Shown here: positions 53,810 to 63,544 of the stretch, piece by piece
Layout of the letters: the number at the start of each line of letters is the position of its first letter
How positions within the stretch are numbered: the stretch's first letter is position 1
Assembly (NCBI RefSeq): GCF_003290085.1
Contig: NZ_QMKJ01000002.1
Location: 855,150-919,149, forward strand
Source of the DNA: Aliidiomarina sp. B3213
Lineage (GTDB): Bacteria; Pseudomonadota; Gammaproteobacteria; Enterobacterales; Alteromonadaceae
DNA length: 64,000 bases
Direction of reading: 5' to 3'
Position numbers and translations under genes: made by a program
The notes under the pieces: model-generated
Database searches by the model: none
Told to the model about the DNA's origin: nothing
What the model saw: only the letters and a program-made list of their open reading frames with translations

Positions 53810-54787
53810 ATGAGTGACTTTACTTTTTCTTCGCTCAGCCCAGAGCTGATTCTGGATGCCTTGGAGTCGGTAGGTTACTACCCTAGCTCGGGGTTACTGG
53901 CACTTAATAGCTACGAAAACCGGGTTTACCAATTCTTGAACGACGGCGGGCAGCGTTACGTGGTGAAGTTTTACCGCCCTGCGCGTTGGAGCAATGCACA
54001 AATTCAAGAAGAGCACGACTTTTTAAGTGAACTACATGACGTCGACATCCCTGTGGTGCAGCCCATTCGAGAAAATGGTGTTTCCTTATTTGAGTATCAG
54101 GGCTATCGGTTTTCGGTATTTCCAAGTGTTGGCGGTAGAGCCCTCGAAAGTGACAACCTTGATCATTTAGACGAGCTTGGAAGACAGTTGGGGCGCATGC
54201 ACCAAGTGGCAAAAGTAAAACAATTTCAGCAACGCCCCACTTTAATCGATAAAGCTATTCTGAAAGATATTCAAGAGACGCTTTTAGCTTGCCCCTTAAT
54301 GCCCGATAGTTTGCGTACCGCTTTTGAAGCCATTTTACAGCCAGTAGTGAAGCAGTTACTGGAGATTGAGTGGGAGCGTTACGACACCATTCGACTTCAT
54401 GGCGACTGCCACGTGGGAAACTTGTTGGTTCGCGACGATGGTTTAACCTTTGTCGACTTTGACGACGCAAGGCAAGGTCCTGCAATTCAAGACTTGTGGA
54501 TGATGCTTAGCGGCGACCGGCAGCAACAGACTTTGCAACTGGACACTTTGGTGTCGGCTTACGAAGAATTTACATCTTTTGACGCTTCTCAATTAAGATT
54601 AATTGAACCTTTGCGCAGTTTTAGAATCATTCAATATATGGCCTGGTTAGCAAAGCGCTGGGGAGACCCTGCATTTACGTTCTCTTTTGCGTGGTTTGCC
54701 GAAGCTCGTTATTGGGAGCAGCAAATTCTCGCATTAAAAGAGCAGTTGGCGAATATGCAAGAACCGCCTCTGCGCTTGCAGCCTTAA
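53810..54787 (+). CDS. srkA: stress response kinase A (YihE)
   Basis: The 325-aa Ser/Thr protein kinase of the aminoglycoside-phosphotransferase fold counters MazF-linked and Cpx-related death in E. coli. The N-lobe has LALNSYENRVYQF and VVKFYRP with the ATP-binding Lys, and the catalytic loop is RLHGDCHVGNLLVRDDGLTFVDFDDARQGP. It starts 3 bp after ccoG and is followed by dsbA, as in E. coli where yihE precedes dsbA. Confidence 0.93.
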   Translation: MSDFTFSSLSPELILDALESVGYYPSSGLLALNSYENRVYQFLNDGGQRYVVKFYRPARWSNAQIQEEHDFLSELHDVDIPVVQPIRENGVSLFEYQGYRFSVFPSVGGRALESDNLDHLDELGRQLGRMHQVAKVKQFQQRPTLIDKAILKDIQETLLACPLMPDSLRTAFEAILQPVVKQLLEIEWERYDTIRLHGDCHVGNLLVRDDGLTFVDFDDARQGPAIQDLWMMLSGDRQQQTLQLDTLVSAYEEFTSFDASQLRLIEPLRSFRIIQYMAWLAKRWGDPAFTFSFAWFAEARYWEQQILALKEQLANMQEPPLRLQP

Positions 54788-54843
54788 TGTGTGTGTGGGC
54801 ATAATGCCTCCGATTTTTTGAAAAACTAATGGAATAAACGTTT

Positions 54844-55464
54844 ATGAAGAAGTTTTTATTGGCCGCCGCTGCGGTACTTAGCATGTTAAGCATTCCTGCG
54901 TTTGCGATGGACTTTGAAGAAGGCGTGCATTACGAAGTCATTTCAGACGAAGCGACCAGTGAACCGGAAATCATCGACTTTTTCTCTGTTTACTGTGGTG
55001 CTTGTTATCAGTTCCAACCGTTCAGCAGACAGTTGGCGAGTGAATTCCCAGAAGCATACAAAGCTTACCAAGTAGACTTTATTGCTCCGCGCGACATGGG
55101 TGAAGTTATTGTTCGTGCTTGGGCTGTTGCGGAAATGCTAGACGTTGCAAGCGAATATAAGCAACGTATTTTCCACGAGCATTTCGTAAACCGTAATCAA
55201 AGTAATACATTTGAAGATGTGAAAGGTATCTTTGAGCAAATGGGCATTGCAGGGCCTCAGTTCGAGCAAGCTTATGGGAGCTTTGCGGCGCGTAGCTTAG
55301 GAAACCGTATGCGCAGCGCATCACGCGACTTCAATATTCGTAGCACGCCAACATTCGTTGTGAATGGTAAATACCGCATGATTCAGCAAGGTTTCCGCGA
55401 TAGCACGAATTTCTTCAACGACTACATGGAACTTGCTCGCTTCTTGCTGAATAAAGACCAATAA
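54844..55464 (+). CDS. dsbA: periplasmic thiol:disulfide interchange protein DsbA-like
   Basis: The 206-aa protein has a signal peptide (about 1-21) and a thioredoxin fold with helical insert. The cis-Pro loop is STPTFVVNGKY. The active site is Cys51-Gly-Ala-Cys54 rather than the CPHC of E. coli DsbA. The place after srkA and before yihG is the standard dsbA position. The altered dipeptide should change the redox potential. It has its own leader of 56 bp. Confidence 0.9.
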   Translation: MKKFLLAAAAVLSMLSIPAFAMDFEEGVHYEVISDEATSEPEIIDFFSVYCGACYQFQPFSRQLASEFPEAYKAYQVDFIAPRDMGEVIVRAWAVAEMLDVASEYKQRIFHEHFVNRNQSNTFEDVKGIFEQMGIAGPQFEQAYGSFAARSLGNRMRSASRDFNIRSTPTFVVNGKYRMIQQGFRDSTNFFNDYMELARFLLNKDQ

Positions 55465-55485
55465 GCGACCCCTGGAGCGCATTCA

Positions 55486-56772
55486 ATGGAAGGATTAACG
55501 GAAGCTTGGCAGTCTTTTTACGCGAAAATTGCCGAGCACCCGAATCTTGAACTGACCTTTGGAATTTTTGTGTTACTCACTGTTGCCGCGGTGAGTAACT
55601 TCGTGGTTAAACACGCTTTAATTCGAGTTATTGTAAAAGGCTTGGATGCGCTGCAATTAGAAGAAGACAAGCGAGTAATGAAGTCGACCATCATTGCTCG
55701 TTTGGCGAATATTATACCGGCACTTGTGCTGTATTTTGGTGTTCACCGCGTTCCGCAAATGCCGGAGGTCGTGATCACCGTGGTGCATAACGTGGTTAAC
55801 GCTTTTATTGTATTAACCATAGCGCTTGCGATTAACGGCTCGCTTACATTGGCGAATCTTGTTTATGAGCGTAAATACGACGCCGCCCGCAAACCTATAA
55901 AAGGTTATATCCAGGTTTTTAAAATAGCAGTGTATGTGATTGCCGCTATTTTAATGATCGCCACACTTATTGATCGCTCGCCGCTTATATTGCTTTCTGG
56001 TTTAGGCGCAATGGCAGCAGTATTGCTGCTTGTGTTCCAGGACACGTTGCTGTCACTTGTGGCAAGTATGCAAATTTCCTCGAACGACATCATTCGTGTG
56101 GGCGATTGGGTGGAAATGCCGCACTTAAGTGCCGACGGCGAAGTCATCGATATTGCATTGCATACGGTGAAGGTTCAAAACTGGGACCGCACCATTTGTT
56201 CTATTCCAACCCGACGTTTTATTACTGACGGCTTTAAGAATTGGAGAGGCATGCAAGAGTCGGGTGGGCGCCGCATTATGCGCAATATCCTGCTCGACCA
56301 GCAAAGTATTGGGTTCTTATCCGCCGATGAGAAAAAGGGTTTACAACGCTTTCGTTTGCTACATGATTATATGGCAGAAAAGCAGCAAGAAATTGATGCC
56401 TGGAACGCTGAACTGAAAGAAGCGGGCAAAGAGCCAGTAAATACTCGCCGAATTACGAATATTGGTACGTTCCGAGCTTATGTTCGTCGTTACTTGCAGA
56501 GCCACCAAGGTATTCATCAGGATATGTTGGTTATGGTGCGGCAATTAAGCCCTACTTCTGAAGGCTTGCCGTTACAGGTTTATGCTTTTACCAACACCAC
56601 GGAATGGGCAAAATATGAAGGTATTCAGTCGGATATTTTCGACCATTTGCTCGCTATTCTTCCTGAGTTTGGTTTGCGCGTATTCCAAAGCCCAAGTGGA
56701 CGCGACGTGCGTGAACTTGGGCAGTTGTTAGGCGAGAACGGAATTACTCGTGATCAGAACGGTACTGACTAA
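55486..56772 (+). CDS. MscS/YbdG-like mechanosensitive channel
   Basis: The 428-aa protein has about five N-terminal helices. The MscS pore and beta region (LLSGLGAMAAVLLLVFQDTLLSLVASMQISSNDIIRVGDWVEMP in outline, about 165-212; SADGEVIDIALHTVKVQNWDRTICSIPTRRF) is followed by a large C-terminal cytosolic extension. This longer form resembles YbdG (MscM-like). It is 21 bp after dsbA. Its 3' end overlaps the convergent yihG gene by 29 bp. Confidence 0.88.
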   Translation: MEGLTEAWQSFYAKIAEHPNLELTFGIFVLLTVAAVSNFVVKHALIRVIVKGLDALQLEEDKRVMKSTIIARLANIIPALVLYFGVHRVPQMPEVVITVVHNVVNAFIVLTIALAINGSLTLANLVYERKYDAARKPIKGYIQVFKIAVYVIAAILMIATLIDRSPLILLSGLGAMAAVLLLVFQDTLLSLVASMQISSNDIIRVGDWVEMPHLSADGEVIDIALHTVKVQNWDRTICSIPTRRFITDGFKNWRGMQESGGRRIMRNILLDQQSIGFLSADEKKGLQRFRLLHDYMAEKQQEIDAWNAELKEAGKEPVNTRRITNIGTFRAYVRRYLQSHQGIHQDMLVMVRQLSPTSEGLPLQVYAFTNTTEWAKYEGIQSDIFDHLLAILPEFGLRVFQSPSGRDVRELGQLLGENGITRDQNGTD

Positions 56773-57649
56773 TACGCTGGTCTTTCTTTTTCCAGCGTTC
56801 GTTTAGCCAAGCTTGAAAGTGACCTCTAAATGCTTCGTCGTTAAAGTAGTCACCGCGTAAGTCTGGTGTTACCGGAATGCGATCGATATGCACATAGATT
56901 TTCTTTAACTTACCTGAAAGCAATGGGTAAACCACCGACTCGCCCGGTTGAATGCCTGGGTATACCACCGTTACATCTAAGATCTCTTGAAATTGCTCAC
57001 CCATGGCTTGCAAAGTGAAAGACGTTCCACCAGCCTTTGGCGGGAGCAAGTTTTGAAATTCACTTTGCTTGCGCTTGTGCTTTTCAGGGGTAAGTCGAGT
57101 ACCCTCACAGAAGTTGATGATGGTTGTGGGAATGTCTCTAAACTTCTCACATTTTTCTCGCGTGGTTTCTATATCTTTGCCTTTTAGCTCAGGCTTTTTC
57201 GCAATTTGTTCGCGGCTGTAGCGTTTCATAAATGGCATGTCTAAAACCCAGCAGCCCAAACCAATAACCGGCACCCAGAATAACTCTTGCTTCAAGAAGA
57301 AGCGCGGCATAGGCAGCTGCTTGCGAGACAAATGCATAAGTAAAGGAATGTCGACCCAGCTTAAATGGTTGCAAAGAATCATGTACCAACCATTTCTATT
57401 GTCGGGTAAGTCGCCTTCAATAACCCATTCGGTTTTATGTGTCAGGCTGAAAAGCCCTGAAACCGAATAAGCCCAAAGTCGGAACAAACCGTTGGCAATA
57501 CTACTGGTGAGCCTTTTTATAGGGGGAATAGGCAGTAGTAACTTGAATATTCCTACAACAATAATAAGCAGCCCAATAATCGCGGTTGCTAGTGCTGCCC
57601 ATGTGAAATTAATAATAACTTTGATTGGCCCGGGTAAAAAACGAAGCAT
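56744..57649 (-). CDS. yihG: acyltransferase YihG-like (PlsC family)
   Basis: The 301-aa membrane enzyme has N-terminal transmembrane helices (about 8-42) and PlsC motifs: NHLSWVDIP (HX4D), FLKQELFWVPVIG, NFCEGTRLTPEKH and VVYPG. It probably acylates lysophosphatidate to make phosphatidate. In E. coli yihG lies in the same srkA-dsbA-yihF-yihG neighbourhood. It is convergent with the MscS gene and divergent from imuA. Confidence 0.88.
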   Translation of the reverse strand: MLRFLPGPIKVIINFTWAALATAIIGLLIIVVGIFKLLLPIPPIKRLTSSIANGLFRLWAYSVSGLFSLTHKTEWVIEGDLPDNRNGWYMILCNHLSWVDIPLLMHLSRKQLPMPRFFLKQELFWVPVIGLGCWVLDMPFMKRYSREQIAKKPELKGKDIETTREKCEKFRDIPTTIINFCEGTRLTPEKHKRKQSEFQNLLPPKAGGTSFTLQAMGEQFQEILDVTVVYPGIQPGESVVYPLLSGKLKKIYVHIDRIPVTPDLRGDYFNDEAFRGHFQAWLNERWKKKDQRISQYRSDHE

Positions 57650-57718
57650 GCTTTCAATGCCTTAGCTAGTAAAAAACCTGCATATCATACCGCTTCTCAA
57701 TTCGCCGTGCGAATTCTC

Positions 57719-57767
57719 TTGATCATCCACAAAATACCTCTAGAATATACTGTATAAATATACAGTT
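57719..57767 (+). promoter_or_regulatory. LexA-controlled promoter of imuA-imuB-dnaE2
   Basis: An SOS box TACTGTATAAATATACAGTT (57748-57767) differs from the E. coli consensus TACTGTATATATATACAGTA at only two positions, with intact CTGT and ACAG arms. A -35 TTGATC (57719-57724) and -10 TAGAAT (57741-57746), 16 bp apart, place the start inside the box. LexA binding would therefore block transcription. Confidence 0.88.
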
Positions 57768-57780
57768 ATTGGTGAGGTTT

Positions 57781-58428
57781 ATGGCTGTAAATAGTGTTTC
57801 TCTTAACCGCCTTATGTCACGCGGAGACGTGTGGCAAGGTCGTGTTCAGCAAGGTTCGGCAGAAAATAGCGGCGGGCACAATATTGCTACGGGGGTCGGC
57901 GAGCTCGACGACAAGCTACACGGCGGGTGGCAATGGCAAAAGCTGCATGAAATACAGGTGAAACAACCTTTTTCGGGAGAGGTGGTGTTACTTAAAAATG
58001 CATTAGCATGGAGTGGCGCGCAAAAACGTCCAGTATTTTGGATTGCTCCGCCCGCTCTGCCCTGCGCTTCTGGGTTAGCTCGCTACGTAGACCCACAAAG
58101 TCAGCACATTGTACTGACGCCGCAAACCGAAGCAGACGCTTTATGGTCTGCGGAGCATATATTGCGTTCCGGCTCAGCGGGAATGGTTATTTTATGGAGC
58201 TCAAGTTTAAGCCAGCCGGCGTGCCGCAGGCTTCACCTTGCGGTGCAAAACAGTGGTGCTATTGCTTTTGTCATCAGCGACATACAACCAGAAGAGGCTA
58301 GGCCTTTCACTACACGCCTGCGCTTGTCTACCGACTGTCGTAATATCGAAGTCATAAAACGCGCACAAGGTTGGCCTGTGCAGGTAGAGCTACATAAACC
58401 TCTTCACTGGTTGCGAGCTACGGCTTAG
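57781..58428 (+). CDS. imuA: ImuA (SulA/RecA-like) translesion mutasome component
   Basis: The 215-aa protein of the ImuA/SulA-like group is RecA-related but lacks a full P-loop (VKQPFSGEVVLLKN at the expected site). It helps to bring ImuB and DnaE2 to damaged DNA. ATG 57781 is chosen because GTGAGG lies 3 nt upstream; a TTG 12 nt earlier touches the LexA box. It is the first gene of the mutasome operon, with 10 bp before imuB. Confidence 0.88.
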   Translation: MAVNSVSLNRLMSRGDVWQGRVQQGSAENSGGHNIATGVGELDDKLHGGWQWQKLHEIQVKQPFSGEVVLLKNALAWSGAQKRPVFWIAPPALPCASGLARYVDPQSQHIVLTPQTEADALWSAEHILRSGSAGMVILWSSSLSQPACRRLHLAVQNSGAIAFVISDIQPEEARPFTTRLRLSTDCRNIEVIKRAQGWPVQVELHKPLHWLRATA

Positions 58429-58438
58429 TAGTGAACCT

Positions 58439-59836
58439 ATGCATTGGTTGTATCTTTATTTTCCTCAGTTGCAGCTTGATCGTTTGCAAGCTCTAACACC
58501 TGCTTTAGAAAGTAGAGCTACGGTTCTATATGACCCTCAAGACCGCAAACAAGCTGTCGTTCAAAGTAATACGAAAGCGCGGGAGTGTGGCGTATACAGC
58601 GGTACTCCGTTAGCGCGAGCATGGTTGTTAGCTGAAGATATGGCAGCCTACCCATGGAAAGAGTTAGAGCAGAACCAGCAGTTACGGCAGTTAGCGACAC
58701 ACATCTACCAAGGCTTTTCTGATATTTATCTCGACCCGCCCGATGGCTTATGGCTGAACTTGCAGCCTATGCGTCGTGTATACCCTAACGCAGCAGCTTG
58801 GCAAAAAGCTTTACATGTTCAGCTACATCCATTTGCCGTTCATGTAAAACAAGGTGTGCATGTGTCACCTGCCGCCGCACGTTTATTAGCAAGGTTTGAA
58901 GCGTCTCATATAGATGAAATTCTGATTGAGCAGTTGCCCTGCGAGCATAAGCAAATCGAGAAATTAGTACGCTTCGGTTTACATACGTTAGAAGACTTAA
59001 AAGCTATTCCTCGAAAGGAAATAGGTAGAAAGTTGGGGCAAGACATTGTGCTTTTATTGGCACAACTGGAAGGGCACCATCGCATGCGTTTAGCACCCTA
59101 CCAACCACCCCATAGTTTTTATCAGCGTATTGTTTTGCCTTCAGAAGCTGAAAGTTGGCAAGGCTTACAGTTTTCATTGAAACGCGTTTTTCGAGAATTA
59201 GAACGCTTTTTACAAGGTCGAGGTAAAGCGGCTACAAAGTTAGTTATTCATTTATATTTCAGAGAGCAGCCGAAACAAGAACTGGTCGTGAGTGCTCCAC
59301 ATGGCTGTGTTACTACAGATGAATTTTTGTCGTTATGTCAGTTAAAAGCAGAGCATGAAGTGTTGAAAGCGCCCGTTGTTGAATTAAGTGTTCATGCGAA
59401 GGGTTGGAAAAACCATGAAGCTGTAATGGCCGATCTATGGAATCAGCACACTTCAACGTCAGTTCCTTTGCATCAGCTTTTAAATCAGTTGCAGCTTCGT
59501 ATGGGAACCGAGCGGGTTTATGCCATACAAACACAGCATTATTGGTTACCAGAACTGAGTTGGCAGAGACGGTTAGCTGGGCAGCCCATACAACCTTCGC
59601 ATGATCGAGAAGAGGTTATTCGTCGCCCTGCTTGGTTATGCCTACATGCCCAGCGAATTGATATTCATGAATGGCAGCTGGGTTTAGGACCCGAGCGTAT
59701 AAGAACGAGCTGGTGGCAAACGGGCGAAGAAAGTACGCGAGATTATTATCAAGCGCGCCACTTAAGTGGTCGGCTTGGCTGGGTGTTTTATTGTTACCGT
59801 CAAAGCTGCTGGTGGTTGCAAGGATGGTTTAGCTAA
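58439..59836 (+). CDS. imuB: ImuB, Y-family polymerase-like mutasome scaffold
   Basis: The 465-aa protein has the Y-family fold. The N-terminal block LYLYFPQLQLDRLQ lacks the catalytic Asp found in the DMDAFFASVE-type motif of DinB, so it is probably inactive as a polymerase, as known for ImuB. It acts as an adaptor linking the beta clamp, ImuA and DnaE2. A helix-hairpin-helix region lies about 170-195 (LVRFGLHTLEDLKAIPRKEIGRKLG in outline). The stop overlaps dnaE2 by 1 nt (TAATG). Confidence 0.9.
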   Translation: MHWLYLYFPQLQLDRLQALTPALESRATVLYDPQDRKQAVVQSNTKARECGVYSGTPLARAWLLAEDMAAYPWKELEQNQQLRQLATHIYQGFSDIYLDPPDGLWLNLQPMRRVYPNAAAWQKALHVQLHPFAVHVKQGVHVSPAAARLLARFEASHIDEILIEQLPCEHKQIEKLVRFGLHTLEDLKAIPRKEIGRKLGQDIVLLLAQLEGHHRMRLAPYQPPHSFYQRIVLPSEAESWQGLQFSLKRVFRELERFLQGRGKAATKLVIHLYFREQPKQELVVSAPHGCVTTDEFLSLCQLKAEHEVLKAPVVELSVHAKGWKNHEAVMADLWNQHTSTSVPLHQLLNQLQLRMGTERVYAIQTQHYWLPELSWQRRLAGQPIQPSHDREEVIRRPAWLCLHAQRIDIHEWQLGLGPERIRTSWWQTGEESTRDYYQARHLSGRLGWVFYCYRQSCWWLQGWFS

Positions 59837-62800
59837 TGAGTTATGCAGAGCTTTACTGTTTGTCCCACTACTCTTTTTTGCGGGGTGCTTCTTCGCCAGA
59901 ACAACTTGTGAAGCAAGCTGAGAGCCTAGGTTATCAAGCGTTAGCCATTACTGATGAGTGTTCAGTAGCTGGCGCCGTTAAGGCTTGGCAAGCGGCCAAA
60001 CATAGTTCTATTAAAGTGATCATAGGAAGTGAGTTTAGAACACAAAGCTTAGGGCGCTGGGTTTTACTCTGTCAAAACAGAGAAGGCTATGCGCAATTGA
60101 GTGCCTTCATTACAAAATGTCGTAGAGCAGCGGAAAAGGGAAGTTATCAATTTATACCTGAATGGCTACTACAAGTGCCCTTATCTTGTTGCTTATGTAT
60201 TTGGCTTCCTCCCTCTGAACTAGACACTCGTGCTCATCATTTTATGCAGAAAATGTCTACAGCGTTCCAGGGTAGGTTGTGGATAGGTTATTTACGAAGT
60301 CTTGCAGAAAGCGATATTAAGCGGCACAAAGAATTAATAACCATAAGTCAGCAATATAAATGTCCTTTAGTCAGCTGTTCCGGTGCTTTGTTTCATCATT
60401 CTAGTAGTGTACCGCTTCACGAAGTTATGTCGGCTATTCGTGAAGGATGCAAAATTGATGAGTTAGGTACAAAAGCAGAGAGAAATGCAGAACGTACGTT
60501 ACGAACGTTAGGTGACATTAAGTCTTTATATGCGCCTGAGTACATAAAAGAAACGTTAAATGTTGCTGATTTATGTAGCTTCGACTTGGGGAGTTTACGT
60601 TACGAGTATCCCAGTGAAGTAGTACCGCCAGATTACACTCCAGACCAATGGCTACGTAAGTTAACTTTGCAAGGAGCAAAGGATCGTTACCCTGAAGGCT
60701 TGCCTAGTAAAGTGCGAAAGCAAATTGAGTACGAATTAAAGTTGGTACGAGAACTTGGTTACGCACATTTCTTTTTAACGATTCACGACATTGTAAGCTT
60801 CGCGAGAGCCCAAGGAATTTTGCATCAAGGCCGTGGTTCGGCAGCAAACTCCTCGGTGTGTTATTGCCTAGGTATTACTGCGGTAAACCCTGCTCAGTCT
60901 GACCTATTATTCGAACGGTTTATTTCTAAAGAACGTAATGAACCACCAGATATCGACGTAGACTTTGAGCACGAGCGTCGTGAAGAAGTGATTCAATATA
61001 TTTACCAGAAGTATGGTAGAGAACGGGCGGCGCTTGCCGCTACGGTGATTACTTATCGTTTGCGTAGTGCTATTCGAGATGTCGGCAAAGCTCTAGGCTT
61101 TTCAGAGGGTATGTTGGCAGAACTGCTTGCTAGGCTTGATCGTCGAGATAGCCAGGAAGGTTGGGCGCAGCAGTTAATGGCATTAGGCATTGAAAAACAT
61201 CCTCGCGGCTCTATGTTAGTGAAACTTGTCTCCATGCTATTAGGTACACCTAGGCATTTATCTCAGCATGTAGGCGGCTTTATTATTTCATCAGGTCCGC
61301 TGTCCGAGTTAGTGCCGGTCGAAAATGCTTCTATGCCAGAGCGAACTGTAATTCAGTGGGACAAGGACGACTTAGAAAGTTTGTGCTTGTTAAAAGTAGA
61401 TGTTTTGGCTTTAGGAATGTTAACGGCCTTACGTAAAGGGCTGTCTTCGTTACCTGAGTTTTATGGTGACTCCTATGATCTTGCTTCTATTCCACAAGAA
61501 GATAAGCAAGTTTATGGAATGCTACAAAAAGCAGACTCTATTGGTGTATTTCAAATAGAGTCGCGCGCGCAAATGAGTATGCTGCCACGTTTAAAGCCGG
61601 CAACGTTCTACGATCTTGTTATTCAAGTCGCCATTGTTCGCCCCGGACCTATTCAAGGAGACATGGTTCATCCTTATTTAAGACGTCGAGATGGGCTAGA
61701 GCCTATCGAGTATCCAAGCGATGAAGTTGCTGATGTATTAAGAAGAACGCTAGGTGTTCCCATTTTTCAAGAGCAAGTGATTAAGCTGGCTATGGTTGCT
61801 GCTGGTTTTTCAGGTGGCGAGGCTGATCAATTACGGCGAGCAATGGCAAGCTGGAAAAGTCACGGTCAACTAGAGCCTTTTCGGTATAAATTAGTTAAAG
61901 GCATGCTTGCGCGAGGTTACCCCGAGTCATTTGCTGAGCGCTTGTACGCACAAATTCTGGGTTTTGGTGAATATGGCTTTCCCGAGTCTCATGCAGCTAG
62001 TTTCGCTATTCTTGCGTATGCTTCTGCTTGGTTGAAGTATCATTACCCTGCCGCATTCTACGTAGGGCTACTCAATAGTTTGCCTATGGGTTTCTATTCT
62101 CCTTCTCAGCTTATTCAAGACGCTAAAAGGCATGGCGTTGTTATTCACCCGGTATGCATTAACCAAAGTGGTTGGGACCATGCATTACACCATGGCAGTC
62201 GCGGACCAGAAATTAGACTAGGTTTTCGACTGGTAAAAGGCGTACGGTACCAAGACATAGAATTACTGCTTGCGAGTCGTCCGAGTGCTGGGTTTTCTTG
62301 TATGCGTGAAATACAGCGTATCCAAATACAACAAGGAAGTATTGAAGCGTTAGCAAGTGCAGATGCATTTTCTGTTTTAGCGAATCATCGTTACCAAAGT
62401 CGTTGGGAGCTTACTGAGTTAGGCGAGCAATTGCCGTTGCTCGAATCTTTAGATGAAAAGGCGCAAATAAATTTACCTGCTCCGCATCCCATAGAGTCAA
62501 TGAAAGAAGATTATAACTCTATGGGGTTAACCTTAGGAGCGCACCCCGTCGCATTACTCCGCCAATACTTAAAAGGCAAAGATAGTTTACCCAAACATAG
62601 AAAAGCTAATGAACTGCCTCAACTTCGGCATGGTCAAATTATTACTGCATTAGGATTAGTTACAGGAAGACAAAGACCAGGCACAAGTAAAGGAGTAACT
62701 TTCATTACTTTAGAAGACGACACTGGGAATATTAATGTGGTGCTTTGGCAAGACAGAGCTAGGGAGCAGCGGCAAGAGTGGTTACATGCACGTTTATTGT

Positions 62801-62916
62801 TAGTGAGAGGAATTCTAGAAATTCACGGGGATGTTATTCATGTTATCGCCGGTCGTATGCGAGACTACACCGACCGGCTTCCTGCTGCGCACATTCGTTC
62901 GCGCAACTTTCATTAA
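59836..62916 (+). CDS. dnaE2: error-prone DNA polymerase III alpha-like DnaE2 (ImuC)
   Basis: The 1026-aa C-family polymerase carries out damage-induced mutagenic synthesis. It has an N-terminal PHP domain (SHYSFLRGASSPEQLVKQAESLGYQALAITDE in outline) and a catalytic palm (GRGSAANSSVCYCLGIT; PPDIDVDFEHERREEV with two Asp; LKVDVLALGMLTALRKG with the third). A C-terminal OB fold (GLVTGRQRPGTSKGVTFITLEDDTGNINVVLWQ in outline) completes it. It is shorter than the replicative DnaE (about 1160 aa), as is normal for DnaE2, and is the last gene of the LexA-controlled operon. Confidence 0.95.
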   Translation: MSYAELYCLSHYSFLRGASSPEQLVKQAESLGYQALAITDECSVAGAVKAWQAAKHSSIKVIIGSEFRTQSLGRWVLLCQNREGYAQLSAFITKCRRAAEKGSYQFIPEWLLQVPLSCCLCIWLPPSELDTRAHHFMQKMSTAFQGRLWIGYLRSLAESDIKRHKELITISQQYKCPLVSCSGALFHHSSSVPLHEVMSAIREGCKIDELGTKAERNAERTLRTLGDIKSLYAPEYIKETLNVADLCSFDLGSLRYEYPSEVVPPDYTPDQWLRKLTLQGAKDRYPEGLPSKVRKQIEYELKLVRELGYAHFFLTIHDIVSFARAQGILHQGRGSAANSSVCYCLGITAVNPAQSDLLFERFISKERNEPPDIDVDFEHERREEVIQYIYQKYGRERAALAATVITYRLRSAIRDVGKALGFSEGMLAELLARLDRRDSQEGWAQQLMALGIEKHPRGSMLVKLVSMLLGTPRHLSQHVGGFIISSGPLSELVPVENASMPERTVIQWDKDDLESLCLLKVDVLALGMLTALRKGLSSLPEFYGDSYDLASIPQEDKQVYGMLQKADSIGVFQIESRAQMSMLPRLKPATFYDLVIQVAIVRPGPIQGDMVHPYLRRRDGLEPIEYPSDEVADVLRRTLGVPIFQEQVIKLAMVAAGFSGGEADQLRRAMASWKSHGQLEPFRYKLVKGMLARGYPESFAERLYAQILGFGEYGFPESHAASFAILAYASAWLKYHYPAAFYVGLLNSLPMGFYSPSQLIQDAKRHGVVIHPVCINQSGWDHALHHGSRGPEIRLGFRLVKGVRYQDIELLLASRPSAGFSCMREIQRIQIQQGSIEALASADAFSVLANHRYQSRWELTELGEQLPLLESLDEKAQINLPAPHPIESMKEDYNSMGLTLGAHPVALLRQYLKGKDSLPKHRKANELPQLRHGQIITALGLVTGRQRPGTSKGVTFITLEDDTGNINVVLWQDRAREQRQEWLHARLLLVRGILEIHGDVIHVIAGRMRDYTDRLPAAHIRSRNFH

Positions 62917-62934
62917 TACGAGCTTCTATGTTTA

Positions 62935-63474
62935 TTAGGAAGGCTCGTTTAAATAATCGTTTTTAAGTTCTACGTAGTTCTCTGCAGACTTCGGTAAAAA
63001 TGCGAGCTCTTCTTTGGTGAGTGCTCTCGCCTTTTTCACTGGGCTGCCTACATATAAGAATCCACTCTCTAATGTTTTACCCGGCGGAACTAAAGAGCCT
63101 GCGCCTATAATCACGTCATCTTCTACGACAGCGTTGTCCATAATTACTGCAGACATGCCAACTAAGATGCGATTGCCAAGGCGACAACCGTGTAGCATTA
63201 CTTGGTGACCAAGCGTAACGTCGTCACCAATAATCAATGGAAAGCCCTCTTCATTACTATTGCTAGTTCGGGTGACGTGAAGAATGCATCCGTCTTGTAC
63301 ATTTGTTCGGGTACCAATGCGAATATAGTTCACGTCTCCGCGCGCAGCTACCAATGGCCATATACTACTGTCGTCGCCTATCTGAATGTCACCTACAATA
63401 ACTGAAGACTCGTCTATATAAACATTGTTGCCTAAGGTTGGCTTAATACCTTTGTAAGATCGGCCAGTATTCAT
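62935..63474 (-). CDS. yrdA: gamma-carbonic anhydrase family protein (YrdA-like)
   Basis: The 179-aa trimeric left-handed beta-helix protein has hexapeptide repeats. The metal-ligand type histidines are in ARGDVNYIRIGTRTNVQDGCILHVTR and VTLGHQVMLHGCRLG. ATG 63474 is chosen (AGGATCAGGA upstream); an earlier start would add 5 residues. It may be a carbonic anhydrase or acyl-transfer-type relative; activity is not certain in this subgroup. It is convergent with dnaE2 and divergent from the rRNA operon leader. Confidence 0.88.
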   Translation of the reverse strand: MNTGRSYKGIKPTLGNNVYIDESSVIVGDIQIGDDSSIWPLVAARGDVNYIRIGTRTNVQDGCILHVTRTSNSNEEGFPLIIGDDVTLGHQVMLHGCRLGNRILVGMSAVIMDNAVVEDDVIIGAGSLVPPGKTLESGFLYVGSPVKKARALTKEELAFLPKSAENYVELKNDYLNEPS

Positions 63475-63544
63475 TCCTGATCCTCTCAATAATAATGTGT
63501 GCTTATATTCTAACGCTTGGCTCTAAGCATTTATAGTGTGCTTA

